This document shows, piece after piece, positions 7,348 through 16,627 of a stretch of 32,085 bases of DNA. Origin of the DNA: Bacillota bacterium (lineage in GTDB: Bacteria > Bacillota > Clostridia > Christensenellales > UMGS416). The stretch spans positions 1 through 32,085 of the forward strand of contig JAEEJN010000103.1 of assembly GCA_016281935.1 (NCBI GenBank), written 5' to 3'. A program made the position numbers and the translations under genes. Below the pieces are notes generated by a model. That model made no database searches and was not told where the DNA came from. It saw nothing but the letters and a program-made list of their open reading frames with translations. Numbering within the stretch: the stretch's first letter is position 1; each line of letters starts with the position of its first letter.

Positions 7348-8124
7348 TCAGCGGATCATGTCGCGGATGAACGCGTTGGGCTTGGCGGTCGCTTCGACCC
7401 ATGCGGGACGGAACCCGCTCCTGAGCGCGTTGCGGACGGACGCCAGGTTCGACCAGGCCGCGCAGTAGAAGGGTACGATGTCCCTCTCCAGGATGTCCAT
7501 GGCTAAGGCGTGCGTCAGCGCGGACGCGACACCCTGCCTCCTGTATCCCGGCAGCACGTCCACCCCGATCTGCCACATCGTGTCGCAGTCGGCGGACGCT
7601 CCGGCCAGGCCGATCAGGGTATCGCCGTCATAGGCTCCGTAGGCCACACGGTCCAGCTGGGGCCGCTTCGCGGACAGCGCGTTGCTCCATTCGGGCAGAT
7701 ACAGCAGTCCGAACTCTTCCGGCTCCAGGGACCGGATCTCGTAGCGGCTGGGCCTCCTCTCCGCCGTCGTCATGATATCCAGATACGGAAGAAAGTATTC
7801 CGCCTGGAAACAGATCTGCGCGTCATAGGGTTCCAGCGCCTCGTTCAGGGCGTAGATCCCCGGGGTCTCCATGGCGTGAGGCGCGCCGAAGCGCTCCAAA
7901 AGGGGCATGACGGACGCCTCCAGCGCCGGGTCCCCGGATGCCACGACGCAGGGACCGTAGCTCACGAGGTCCAGTGTCAGGGGCAGGTCCAGATACCGCC
8001 TCGCGTTCTCGTTTTTGACGGACTCGTGGAAGCTGTGCGTATCCGCAAGGAAATCCTCGGGCATGCAGCCGCAGTCCTGCGCCGACTGTGCCAGCGCGAT
8101 CTCATCTATATCTCTCTGTTTCAT
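7348..8124 (-). CDS. GNAT-family N-acetyltransferase
   Basis: The 258-residue protein has a C-terminal GNAT fold, with the acetyl-CoA loop YRRQGVASALTHALA at roughly 212-226 followed by the expected C-terminal strands. The N-terminal half (1-125) is a separate domain found in some clostridial GNAT proteins of unknown substrate. AAAGGAG lies 5 bases before the ATG at 8124. It stands alone, convergent with the relaxase gene. The target amine cannot be deduced. Confidence 0.85.
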   Translation of the reverse strand: MKQRDIDEIALAQSAQDCGCMPEDFLADTHSFHESVKNENARRYLDLPLTLDLVSYGPCVVASGDPALEASVMPLLERFGAPHAMETPGIYALNEALEPYDAQICFQAEYFLPYLDIMTTAERRPSRYEIRSLEPEEFGLLYLPEWSNALSAKRPQLDRVAYGAYDGDTLIGLAGASADCDTMWQIGVDVLPGYRRQGVASALTHALAMDILERDIVPFYCAAWSNLASVRNALRSGFRPAWVEATAKPNAFIRDMIR

Positions 8125-8170
8125 ATGTCTCCTTTCTTAGGGATCCCCGAGCCAATCCGATGAAAGAGAA

Positions 8171-8192
8171 GCCCTGCCGGGGTCGGCAGGGC
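8171..8192. repeat. Strong hairpin in the leader of the acetyltransferase gene
   Basis: Perfect 9-base arms GCCCTGCCG and CGGCAGGGC enclose a 4-base loop. On the plus strand a five-T run follows 7 bases later; on the minus strand a pyrimidine-rich TTCTCTTTC follows directly. It could be a terminator of an absent plus-strand gene or an attenuator about 45-65 bases before the acetyltransferase start codon. Confidence 0.5.
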
Positions 8193-8323
8193 ATGTTCCT
8201 TTTTCGGGCGGATCCGGCGGGATCCCCGAGCCGTATCCCGGTCACGGTCTTCAGCACGGAATCAGGCATACGAACGACCTGCTCACCGTACCTGGAACCA
8301 TCCCGGAACGGCTGAACTTACTG

Positions 8324-8389
8324 TATGAGATGTGGAGGAGGAATGCTCCGGATATCCGGTATCATTCCTTATCCTCCGCAGATCTCATA
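8324..8389. repeat. Long imperfect inverted repeat centred on CCGGATATCCGG
   Basis: Outer arms starting TATGAGAT and ending ATCTCATA, with inner GGAGGA/TCCTCC and GGAATG/CATTCC pairs, close around a perfect 12-base palindrome. The whole 66-base stretch could fold into one long stem with small bulges. No protein is encoded. It might be an RNA element or a small non-autonomous repeat. Confidence 0.5.
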
Positions 8390-8450
8390 TATCCCAGGGC
8401 GATCCTGATCTAGGCAGCATGAAAACTGTCAGGGAGCAGATTTCCCCAAG

Positions 8451-8546
8451 ATTTGACTGCAGGATGCTTCGGAGACCCTGTGGCCGACCCATCTGTATTT
8501 TGTGAGTCCCAAAACATCTTTACCATTATACACCCTGCTGTCAAAT
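8451..8546. repeat. 13-base inverted repeats about 70 bases apart
   Basis: Arm ATTTGACTGCAGG (8451-8463) matches the complement of CCTGCTGTCAAAT (8534-8546) at 12 of 13 positions. The enclosed stretch contains no gene. The arrangement resembles ends of a very small non-autonomous element, but no target-site duplication was identified. Confidence 0.35.
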
Positions 8547-8732
8547 CCAGCCAATCCGACCGGATCCCCAGACCGGTTTTGAGTTCGAAATCCGTCACAT
8601 CGCAGTGCTCACGGACACATGTCGCTTGGGTGATAATCTGTGTGGATCAAACACATTATGAAGGCAATCTTCTATTTCCCATGCTTAGGATCGCGTGGTC
8701 TGGCATAGGAGTCCCTTTTAGAGTCAGTATTA

Positions 8733-8761
8733 TTGTTTAGGTTTTCCCGGCATGATAAAAT
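8733..8761 (+). promoter_or_regulatory. Promoter for the YbjQ-domain gene
   Basis: TTGTTT (8733-8738) is followed after 17 bases by TAAAAT (8756-8761). The TG one base before the -10 box makes it an extended -10 type. The start codon lies 55 bases downstream. Confidence 0.6.
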
Positions 8762-8816
8762 ACAAAGCAGGAAGTTGATTAACTCAACACAATGATCGAT
8801 TTGGGAGGGTCTGGAA

Positions 8817-9344
8817 ATGCCAAAGTGTGACTTTTGCAGAAGAGAAACTGCTGTGAAGAAATGTAAGATCATAGATGATATGGGTACCCGTTACCGCAAT
8901 CTGTGTAATGACTGTATCACAAAGCTGGGTGCACAATCTCATATCGACATTCTGGATGAAACCGAAGAAGAAACAGCTGCAAGAGCCGCGATCATTGGCG
9001 ATGTCAAGTTAACAACATCTCCTTCATTCGAAGGCTATCGCATCGTTGACTACAAGGGTATTATTTTCGACGAAACCTTAACGGGCATTGGAATCAGGAC
9101 TGTCGCCAAAAGTCTCGGCGACATGTTTGCTTCCTTAACCGGTGAACAGATGCATGCAATCACTGACAGGATCAATGAACTGGAGACCGAACTGATCGAC
9201 CGAATGAGGAAAAAAGCCGTCGCTCAGGGAGCGAACGCTATTATTTCCATTGACTTCGAGCGAACGATCCCGGGCGGCAACGCAGTCATGGTTTCAGCCA
9301 GCGGCACAGCTGTTGTGATCGAAAAAATCACTGAAGAGCAGTGA
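8817..9344 (+). CDS. Zinc-finger plus YbjQ (UPF0145) domain protein
   Basis: The 175-residue protein begins with a likely zinc-binding segment (C4-x2-C7, C30-x2-C33) and continues with a YbjQ/UPF0145 domain (about 64-172) with the typical sequence around GIGIRTVAKSLGDMF and the AxxxGANAIISIDF region. YbjQ proteins form small oligomers of unclear function and are sometimes called heavy-metal-binding. GGGAGG lies 10 bases before the ATG. Codon choice is visibly richer in A and T than in neighbouring genes, with GC around 48% in a sampled line against about 65% elsewhere, which suggests separate origin. It is a monocistronic unit with its own promoter and terminator. Confidence 0.85.
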   Translation: MPKCDFCRRETAVKKCKIIDDMGTRYRNLCNDCITKLGAQSHIDILDETEEETAARAAIIGDVKLTTSPSFEGYRIVDYKGIIFDETLTGIGIRTVAKSLGDMFASLTGEQMHAITDRINELETELIDRMRKKAVAQGANAIISIDFERTIPGGNAVMVSASGTAVVIEKITEEQ

Positions 9345-9370
9345 AGAACGTATTCTATATCTTACATCAG

Positions 9371-9410
9371 GGGAGAGCATTGTGATCATGCTCTCCCTTG
9401 TTGCTTTGAA
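9371..9410 (+). terminator. Terminator after the YbjQ-domain gene
   Basis: Perfect 10-base arms GGGAGAGCAT and ATGCTCTCCC enclose a 7-base loop and are followed by the T-rich stretch TTGTTGCTTT. Confidence 0.7.
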
Positions 9411-9697
9411 GAAAGGATGCAGGAATACGAAACGTCTTGCCTGACGTATTCTTTTCCCAGCTGTACTGTCTCTGCATAGCTTTGCTGAGTGCTTCCATGT
9501 TTCTTATTGCCAATGAGATACGCACGCCACTATCGTACTATGATGCCAGCCGTATGCAATCCGAGGTATCACCGCAGTGATATCTCCGGCAGAGCAGATC
9601 CGCATTCGGACCATATAGAAAAGGAATGCACCCCGATCCCGTCCTGCTTATCCGCAGTCCGGAAATCAAGGCGCATCCCCTGTTCCCAGTATTCCCG
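9411..9697. other. Spacer without recognisable content
   Basis: After the terminator no gene, RNA or clear repeat is seen. A 228-base open frame on the plus strand has no ribosome binding site or family resemblance. A perfect hairpin GTCAGCTG/CAGCTGAC at 9697-9717 overlaps the last codons of the SHOCT gene and has no U-tract. Confidence 0.4.
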
Positions 9698-10210
9698 TCA
9701 GCTGTTCAGCAGCTGACGTTTCTTGTTCTGGAATTCTTCTTCCGTAATGGCCCCCGCATCCAGGAGCTCTTTGTACTCTTTCAGCAGCCGGACGATCTCC
9801 TCCTCCCCGGCGATCGCAGACATGCTGCTCTCGCCTTCGGCCGGTGCCGGCGCCGGGACGTTCACGGCCGGCTTCATCCGGCTCAGCACGTCGCCCTTCG
9901 TTTTTCCGCACGCGCACAGGCTCGTATAGGACGCGTTGACCCTTCCGCAGGTGCACTTCCATCCGCCCTGCCGCAGGATCCTTTCCTTTTCGCTGTCGTA
10001 GCCCACGGGCGACAGGGATGACGGATAGACAGTATAGTTGTGGTTGTCCGGTTTCGTCAGTGCGACGATCAGGGCGATGAATCCGAAGAAAAAACCCCAC
10101 CAGAACCAGTTTTCATCGTATCCCTTGTTCTGGACCACGGCGTTCACCGCGAAGCCCCAGATGACGCCTAGGATGACGTAGGCGATCAGGATTCCGATCT
10201 CTCCCTGCAT
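9698..10210 (-). CDS. Membrane protein with CxC zinc ribbon and SHOCT domain
   Basis: The 170-residue protein has two N-terminal membrane helices (about 5-28 and 34-52), a cytoplasmic segment with two CxC pairs in WKCTCG and LCACG (a probable zinc ribbon), a proline/alanine-rich linker, and a C-terminal SHOCT motif (LLKEYKELLDAGAITEEEF). SHOCT is a short C-terminal oligomerisation module found on many unrelated proteins. GGAGGG lies 4-5 bases before the ATG at 10210. It follows the PNPOx-like gene by 76 bases on the same strand and may be cotranscribed. Function is unknown. Confidence 0.75.
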   Translation of the reverse strand: MQGEIGILIAYVILGVIWGFAVNAVVQNKGYDENWFWWGFFFGFIALIVALTKPDNHNYTVYPSSLSPVGYDSEKERILRQGGWKCTCGRVNASYTSLCACGKTKGDVLSRMKPAVNVPAPAPAEGESSMSAIAGEEEIVRLLKEYKELLDAGAITEEEFQNKKRQLLNS

Positions 10211-10286
10211 GGTTTCCCTCCCCCTTCGGTCCGCGGACGTTTCCGGTCTGTCCGCTCTTTACGGGTATCCTTCTCTTCCGGGGGGA

Positions 10287-10763
10287 TCAGGATTCCTTGA
10301 CCCGTTTGCCCGTCATATGCTCCGGCACGAGTGCGAACACGAGGACGGCCTGTCCGAAGTGCTCGATCTCGTTCCGGATATACTCCTCATCCTGCGTGAA
10401 CACACGGGACAGTCTGGCGCAGATGTCCAGCGCCTTTTCCTGATCTTCCACGAACTCTACGTGTCCGAACACGATGACGCTCCTGAAGCGAAGAGCCCAG
10501 TCGTCTTCGACCTTCGCGCCCTCGTCCAGTACGCAGAAGGAGGCCCGGGGATCGGCGCGCAGGGCGTCGAGCCTGTGGCCGGCCTTGCCGCAGTGGAAAT
10601 AGATCCTCCCGTCGGTCTCGTCGTAGAAATGGTTCAGCGGCATGCCGTAGGGCCAGCCGTCGTCCCCGGTCACCGACAGGACGCCTCGCTTCGTATGCTT
10701 CAGAAGGTCCAGGCATTCCTCGCGGGTCATCGCCTGGCGGGCGCGCGCGACTTCACGGAACAT
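10287..10763 (-). CDS. Pyridoxamine 5'-phosphate oxidase-like flavin-binding protein
   Basis: The 158-residue protein has the split-barrel FMN-binding pattern of the PNPOx-related family close to NimA-type proteins: GVLSVTGDDGWPYGMPLNH near residues 27-45, IYFHCGKAGHR in the middle and DPRASFCV after it. Members bind FMN or similar cofactors; some reduce nitroimidazoles, but most have unassigned substrates. GGAGGT lies just before the ATG and is inside the end of the upstream gene, whose stop codon is one base away, so translation is probably coupled to it. Confidence 0.85.
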   Translation of the reverse strand: MFREVARARQAMTREECLDLLKHTKRGVLSVTGDDGWPYGMPLNHFYDETDGRIYFHCGKAGHRLDALRADPRASFCVLDEGAKVEDDWALRFRSVIVFGHVEFVEDQEKALDICARLSRVFTQDEEYIRNEIEHFGQAVLVFALVPEHMTGKRVKES

Positions 10764-10764
10764 C

Positions 10765-11211
10765 TTACCTCCAGCCGCCCTGGGCAGACCTGTTCGCGAT
10801 GAGGATGAATTCCGCGGTGGAATCCACCTGGGGATTGCCGGTCTGCGCCGGTCCCTGATACCAGCTGTATCCCATCGTCTGGGCCAGGACGGACGCGAGG
10901 CCTCTTCTCGTCTGTTTGTCGGTGGGCATGAGATAGCCCTGCGGCACCTGGCAGAAGGCCCCGTTGACAGGTCCGTACCATACGCCGCCGTCCGCGGTCA
11001 AAACGAGCCTGTCGGGCCTCTGGCCGTTGGCGAACGCGAAGTCCCGGATCGGGCGCAGGTTCGGATGGTTCATGAGCTGGAACGCCTGGCTGCTCTGCGC
11101 GCTCGAACGCTTCGAAGCCGCGACGATGACGATGACGACGATGACGATCCCGATCAGGAGCAGGACTCCCAGGACGATCAGGCCGATACTGAATGCGCCG
11201 GCTGCTGACAT
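10765..11211 (-). CDS. Small membrane-anchored protein of unknown function
   Basis: The 148-residue protein begins with one strongly hydrophobic helix (about 7-33, rich in Ile and Val) and then a soluble domain of about 110 residues containing GGVWYGPVNGAF and the Trp/Tyr-rich MGYSWYQG. No family was recognised. The ATG at 11211 has GGAGG 8 bases upstream and is preferred over a codon 18 bases earlier that lacks one. It is the first gene of a minus-strand group with the PNPOx-like and SHOCT genes and has its own promoter. Confidence 0.65.
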   Translation of the reverse strand: MSAAGAFSIGLIVLGVLLLIGIVIVVIVIVAASKRSSAQSSQAFQLMNHPNLRPIRDFAFANGQRPDRLVLTADGGVWYGPVNGAFCQVPQGYLMPTDKQTRRGLASVLAQTMGYSWYQGPAQTGNPQVDSTAEFILIANRSAQGGWR

Positions 11212-11242
11212 GATATGCCTCCGTATCACTGTAATTTTCTAT

Positions 11243-11271
11243 ATTATAGCTTATACAAAGAAGAATGAATA
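11243..11271 (-). promoter_or_regulatory. Candidate promoter for the small membrane protein / PNPOx-like unit
   Basis: On the minus strand a perfect TATAAT (11243-11248) lies 17 bases after the weak -35 TATTCA (11266-11271). The start codon is 31 bases further on. Confidence 0.5.
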
Positions 11272-11284
11272 GAGTTTTCCGCTC

Positions 11285-13162
11285 TTACGGCGCCGGATCG
11301 GGAGCCCTCTCATAGCGGCGGATCGCGCCGTACTTCTCCTTCAGGGTCCAGCCTCCTTCTTTCAGGACGGCGACGGACTTCTTGGAGTCGTTCCGCAGGA
11401 CAACCGTCTCCACCCCGTACCTGTCCAGGAGCGCCGGGACAGCCGAACAGTCCTCCAGCGTGCCGTTGACGAAGTCGTACAGGATCCGCCTGTCTTGTCC
11501 CTCCTCCGTCCGCCCGAAGGAAGTGTACACGTCCTCGGTATAGTTCGTCCGGGACACCAGGAGCCATACGTCCGGGTTCTCCTGCCGCAGGGTCATGGAG
11601 ACGGAACTCACCGCGAGCACTGGAGATCCCGCCGTATCGCCATCGAAGTTTCGGGTAACGTTCAGGACGCTCGGGGAGATCTTCTCCGGATTCCTCGCGG
11701 GCGTGTAGTCTTCCATGAACCAGTTTCCCGCCAATACGACAACGGCCAGGAGCGCCGCGGCCGCAGGGAGGACGAACTTCTTCGGAGCGCGGAACGCCAG
11801 GTCCGACGCGGCCCAGGCGATGCCCGCCCCCAGGGGGACCAGCCAGAACACCCGCCAGTAGGTGGGCTCCTTCGTGATCTTCTCCGCGACGAAGCGTCCC
11901 GTCAGCGGGTTCCAGAGGCACACGAGCATGAACAGGGCCGAAACGAGGAAGAAGGCTTTGGCTTCCCTGTCTCCCCGGAACAGGATATAGACAAGGGACG
12001 CGAGATACAGCCCTGCGTAGGGCAGGACGTTCCCGAACACGTTCTTCAGGGCGCTCAGCCAGAATCCCGGGTCCACGGTGCTCGAACCCACAATGATCCC
12101 CGCGGCGTTGCGGGATGTCCGGAGATAAATGAGGAGCGTGAAGAAACCGGTGATGAGTACGGCTGGGATCAGGCGCGTCAGCCGCCTGTACCTGTGGGTC
12201 ACGACGGCCATGGCCAGCCCCAGGAAGAGCAGCTCGAAGCCGTTGAGGTACAGGGACGTCGGGTTGAGCGCCGCGCCCGCGAGCACGGCCAGCCAGATCA
12301 TGACGGGGATCCGCTTCTTGTCCGAGGAGAACAGGTCGACAGTCTCCGCGGCGAGCAGCGGCAGGACGACAGTCAGGTCGACGCTCTTGCCCTGCCAGAT
12401 CCGTCCCAGAAGGAAGGAACCCTCGCTGTAGTTCACATAGCGGCAGCCCAGATGGAACACGGTGACTGCGGCCGTAAAGAAGAGGGCTTTATTATCGTCT
12501 TTCAGCAGCGTTCTTCCCAGATGGAAGTACGCGCAGCAGGAGATGAAGATGAGCGGCGCGACGAGGAGCGTCCGCGAGAGCACCGTGGCCTTGAGTCCGG
12601 TCACCCGGCAGATCACGGAAAGCAGGCTCTCCCAGACCTGGAAGTCGTACATGGGCACGGTGGACGCCGTCGGATCCCCCATGCTGGCGTCGAACAGATT
12701 GATCCGCTCCGCTTTCGCGAACTGGGCGATGCTGCTCACGTAGAAGGAGTCGTCCCCGCTGAACCGGTACTCGAAGGTGCAGGACAGGACGACGAAGAGG
12801 ACGAGGATCCCCGTGAAGACGAGCAGAGGCACGGAAGGCCGTCCGAACTTCTTTTCGGCGGGCTTCAGGAAGAAGGACACAATCGGAGGAACGAGGACGA
12901 CGGCTGCCGTGATCCCCAGGAGCAGGTCCGAGGACAGGCGGTACGCGACGACCGGCCAGGCAAAGAACTCCTCCAGCGCGAGGACCGATACGAGTCCCGT
13001 GCAGAACAGGGACAGGGGGTGCCGGGCCCGCCTCAGGAGGCGGGCCCAGAACCTGCCGTGCAGATACGCCAGGACTGAAAAGGCACACGAGAAGACCAGG
13101 ATGGCGATCCACCATCCCGTAACGAAGAAAGTCTCCCAGACGGTCTTCAGTTTCTCCGGCAT
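11285..13162 (-). CDS. Large polytopic membrane protein, possible GT-C-type (DUF6077-like)
   Basis: The 625-residue protein has roughly a dozen or more hydrophobic segments between 15 and 490, followed by a soluble C-terminal domain of about 130 residues. An acidic motif GDDSFY (136-141) lies at the start of the first large extracytoplasmic loop. That is where GT-C glycosyltransferases carry their catalytic acidic residues, and clostridial membrane proteins of the DUF6077 kind look similar. This assignment is from general appearance and is not certain. GGAGG lies 6 bases before the ATG at 13162. It follows the clpX terminator and is probably transcribed separately, though no strong promoter was found in the short gap. 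Confidence 0.65.
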   Translation of the reverse strand: MPEKLKTVWETFFVTGWWIAILVFSCAFSVLAYLHGRFWARLLRRARHPLSLFCTGLVSVLALEEFFAWPVVAYRLSSDLLLGITAAVVLVPPIVSFFLKPAEKKFGRPSVPLLVFTGILVLFVVLSCTFEYRFSGDDSFYVSSIAQFAKAERINLFDASMGDPTASTVPMYDFQVWESLLSVICRVTGLKATVLSRTLLVAPLIFISCCAYFHLGRTLLKDDNKALFFTAAVTVFHLGCRYVNYSEGSFLLGRIWQGKSVDLTVVLPLLAAETVDLFSSDKKRIPVMIWLAVLAGAALNPTSLYLNGFELLFLGLAMAVVTHRYRRLTRLIPAVLITGFFTLLIYLRTSRNAAGIIVGSSTVDPGFWLSALKNVFGNVLPYAGLYLASLVYILFRGDREAKAFFLVSALFMLVCLWNPLTGRFVAEKITKEPTYWRVFWLVPLGAGIAWAASDLAFRAPKKFVLPAAAALLAVVVLAGNWFMEDYTPARNPEKISPSVLNVTRNFDGDTAGSPVLAVSSVSMTLRQENPDVWLLVSRTNYTEDVYTSFGRTEEGQDRRILYDFVNGTLEDCSAVPALLDRYGVETVVLRNDSKKSVAVLKEGGWTLKEKYGAIRRYERAPDPAP

Positions 13163-13199
13163 ATCGGTCCTCCGGGCTCCCGCGTTCCCGCGGGTTCAG

Positions 13200-13220
13200 A
13201 AAAGGGAGGCATGGCCTCCC
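13200..13220 (-). terminator. Terminator of the tig-clpP-clpX operon
   Basis: On the minus strand arms GGGAGGC and GCCTCCC (7 bp, 3-base loop) are followed immediately by TTTT. It lies 17 bases after the clpX stop codon. Confidence 0.8.
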
Positions 13221-13236
13221 TCAAAGTGTATGTCCT

Positions 13237-14508
<1,272 letters not shown>

Positions 14509-14523
14509 GATGGGACCTCCGTA

Positions 14524-15108
14524 TCAGGAACGGGTCACGAAGACCTGGTCCACGAGACCGTATTCCTTGGCTTCCTCAGCCGTCATGAAGTGATCCCGTT
14601 CCACGTCCCGCTCGATGACTTCCAGAGGCTGGCCGGTCATTTCTGCGAGATGGCGGTTCATCGTCTTCTTGATGCGGGTGATGTGCTCCGCCGCGATGAC
14701 GATGTCGGTCGCCTGGCCCTGCGCGCCGCCCGAAGGCTGGTGGATCATGATCTCGCTGTTGGCGAGGGCGATCCGCTTGCCGGGGGTGCCGGCCGCGAGC
14801 AGGAAGGAACCCATGGAAGCCGCCATGCCCACGCAGATCGTGGACACGTCGCAGGAGATGTAGCGCATCGTGTCAAAGATGGCCATGCCCGCGGTGATGA
14901 CGCCGCCCGGGCTGTTGATGTAGAGCATGATGTCCTTTTTGGGATCCTGCGCCTCCAGGAAGAGCATCTGGGCCACGATGCTGTTGGCCATCTGGTCTTC
15001 GATGGGGCCGCTGAGGAAAATGATCCGGTCGTTCAGGAGCCGGGAATAGATGTCATAGGAGCGCTCCCCTCTGGGAGTCTGCTCGATGACCATGGGGATC
15101 AGCGTCAT
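14524..15108 (-). CDS. clpP: ATP-dependent Clp protease proteolytic subunit ClpP
   Basis: The 194-residue serine peptidase has the usual length, with catalytic triad S98 (in GMAASMGS), H123 (IMIHQPSGG) and D172 (ERDVERD). The ATG at 15108 is preferred over a GTG three codons earlier because GAAGGA is correctly spaced only for the ATG, and the resulting [10 protein letters not shown] start matches clostridial ClpPs. It forms the double-heptamer chamber driven by ClpX. It lies 54 bases after tig and 15 before clpX. Confidence 0.97.
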   Translation of the reverse strand: MTLIPMVIEQTPRGERSYDIYSRLLNDRIIFLSGPIEDQMANSIVAQMLFLEAQDPKKDIMLYINSPGGVITAGMAIFDTMRYISCDVSTICVGMAASMGSFLLAAGTPGKRIALANSEIMIHQPSGGAQGQATDIVIAAEHITRIKKTMNRHLAEMTGQPLEVIERDVERDHFMTAEEAKEYGLVDQVFVTRS

Positions 15109-15162
15109 TCGAATCACTTCCTTCTTTTGTGAATTGTCTGCCTTTCGGCGATGATGTCGGGA

Positions 15163-16446
15163 TTATTCCTCGATCTCTTTGGCGTTCTCGGTCAGGACCG
15201 CGACGGTCTTGCGGTTGAGGACGGTGCCGCGGAAATACTCGAGGTCTTCGGGACGCAGGGTGGACTTCATGTCCTCCAGCGTACGGCCTTCGGTCACGAG
15301 GGTCTGCAGTTCGGCGTCCACGTCTTCATCCGTCACTTCGATGCCTTCCGCTTTCTGGATGGCTTCCATGACGAGCTGACGGTGCACGGCCTTCTTGGCG
15401 GCGTCGCGGCGGTCATTGCGCAGCGCTTCCTCGGTCGTGCCGGTGTACTTGATGTAGTCTTCCAGGCGCAGGCCCTGATAGCTCAGCTGATAGCCGAGTT
15501 CCTGCATCATGTAGTTGAGCTGGGTCTCGACCATGGCGTCCGGGATGTCGATGGGGGTGTTCTCGACGACCTTGTCCAGGAGGATGCCCTGCCACTCGTT
15601 CTCGGCGCGGTCGGCGGCGTCCTTCTCGAGACGGGCGCGGATGTCGGCCTTGTATTCCTCAAGGGTGTCGAACTCGGACACGTCCTTGGCGAACTCGTCG
15701 TCCAGCTCGGGGACTTCCTTCTTCTTGATGTCCTTCAGGGTGACCTTGAAGGTCGCGGGCTTGCCGGCCAGGCGCTCGTCGTATTCCTCGGGGAAGGTCA
15801 CGGAGATCTCCTTCTCGACGCCGGTCTCAAGGCCGACCAGCTGATCCTCGAAGCCGGGGATGAAGCGGCCGGAGCCGAGCTCCAGGGTCTGGTCCTGAGC
15901 GGTGCCGCCCTCGAACTGCTCGCCTTCGCAGAAGCCGGCGTAGTCAAGGGTCACGCGGTCGCCCAGTTCGGCGGGACGCTCGACGGTCTCCCAGCGGGCC
16001 ACGCGGTCCTGCGCGCGCTTGATCTCGGCCTCGACGTCCGCGTCTTCCACGGTGTAGACGGGGCGCTTCGCCTCGATGCCCTTGTACTGGCCGAGCTCGA
16101 ATTCGGGCTTGACGGTCACGACGGCGGTGAAGATCAGGTCCTTGCCGACCTCGATCTGATCGACGTCCACGTTGGGCTGATCCACGGGATACAGTCCGTT
16201 CTCCTCCACGGCCTCGTCGTAAGCGCCGGGGCAGACGTCGTTGAAGGCGTCCTCATAGAAGACGGCTTCGCCGTAGATGTTCTCGATCACCTTGCGGGGG
16301 GCCTTGCCCTTGCGGAAGCCCGGGATCACGATCTGATTGCGCAGCTTGAGATAAGCGCGCTGCACAGCTTTATCAAAATCCGCCGCATCCACGGTCACGG
16401 TGAGTTTTACCTGATTGTTCTCCAACTTTTCGACGGTCGAGGTCAT
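15163..16446 (-). CDS. tig: Trigger factor, ribosome-associated chaperone and prolyl isomerase
   Basis: The 427-residue protein has the ribosome-binding signature GFRKGKAPR at 43-51, the same position as in E. coli trigger factor, a central FKBP-type prolyl isomerase domain (about 160-245, with LGSGRFIPGFE) and a helical C-terminal chaperone domain. It captures nascent chains at the ribosome exit tunnel. GGAAGGA precedes the ATG at 16446. It is the first gene of the tig-clpP-clpX operon. Confidence 0.97.
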   Translation of the reverse strand: MTSTVEKLENNQVKLTVTVDAADFDKAVQRAYLKLRNQIVIPGFRKGKAPRKVIENIYGEAVFYEDAFNDVCPGAYDEAVEENGLYPVDQPNVDVDQIEVGKDLIFTAVVTVKPEFELGQYKGIEAKRPVYTVEDADVEAEIKRAQDRVARWETVERPAELGDRVTLDYAGFCEGEQFEGGTAQDQTLELGSGRFIPGFEDQLVGLETGVEKEISVTFPEEYDERLAGKPATFKVTLKDIKKKEVPELDDEFAKDVSEFDTLEEYKADIRARLEKDAADRAENEWQGILLDKVVENTPIDIPDAMVETQLNYMMQELGYQLSYQGLRLEDYIKYTGTTEEALRNDRRDAAKKAVHRQLVMEAIQKAEGIEVTDEDVDAELQTLVTEGRTLEDMKSTLRPEDLEYFRGTVLNRKTVAVLTENAKEIEE

Positions 16447-16513
16447 GGTATTCGTCCTTCCTTCATAAACAGATATCGGTTGTGCCCATACTTCCAGAAG
16501 TACAGGCTAAAAA

Positions 16514-16542
16514 AGTATAACACAGCGCGGGACGGAATGCAA
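16514..16542 (-). promoter_or_regulatory. Promoter of the tig-clpP-clpX operon
   Basis: On the minus strand TTGCAT (16537-16542) and TATACT (16514-16519) are spaced exactly 17 bases. The predicted transcript starts about 60 bases before tig. It is back to back with the plus-strand promoter at 16566. Confidence 0.8.
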
Positions 16543-16565
16543 GGACTTTCGGGGTCCTTCCGGCA

Positions 16566-16594
16566 TTGCGGAAGCGCCCCGAATCCGATACAAT
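16566..16594 (+). promoter_or_regulatory. Promoter of the mutarotase-like / aldo-keto reductase unit
   Basis: TTGCGG (16566-16571) and TACAAT (16589-16594) are spaced 17 bases. The start codon of the first gene lies 33 bases downstream. Confidence 0.7.
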
Positions 16595-16627
16595 AAAGAA
16601 AGAACATCAAAGACGGAGGGATACGCC

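Larger units (their letters stand above)
8125..8816. other. 692-base spacer with several inverted repeats
   Basis: No credible gene is seen; a 62-codon minus-strand frame at 8410-8598 has no recognisable match. The spacer contains three inverted-repeat structures described separately, a 14-base direct repeat GGGATCCCCGAGCC at 8140-8153 and 8219-8232, and a promoter for the next gene. GC content drops towards the right end. It may hold relics of an element. Confidence 0.5.

Noticed and set aside
8410-8598. 62-codon minus-strand frame between inverted repeats
   Set aside because: No ribosome binding site, no known family and mostly made of the inverted-repeat bases.
11495-13078. Plus-strand open frame of 527 codons opposite the large membrane protein
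   Set aside because: Arg/Glu/Gln-rich antisense shadow of membrane-segment codons; the minus-strand gene has a ribosome binding site and clear hydrophobic segments.
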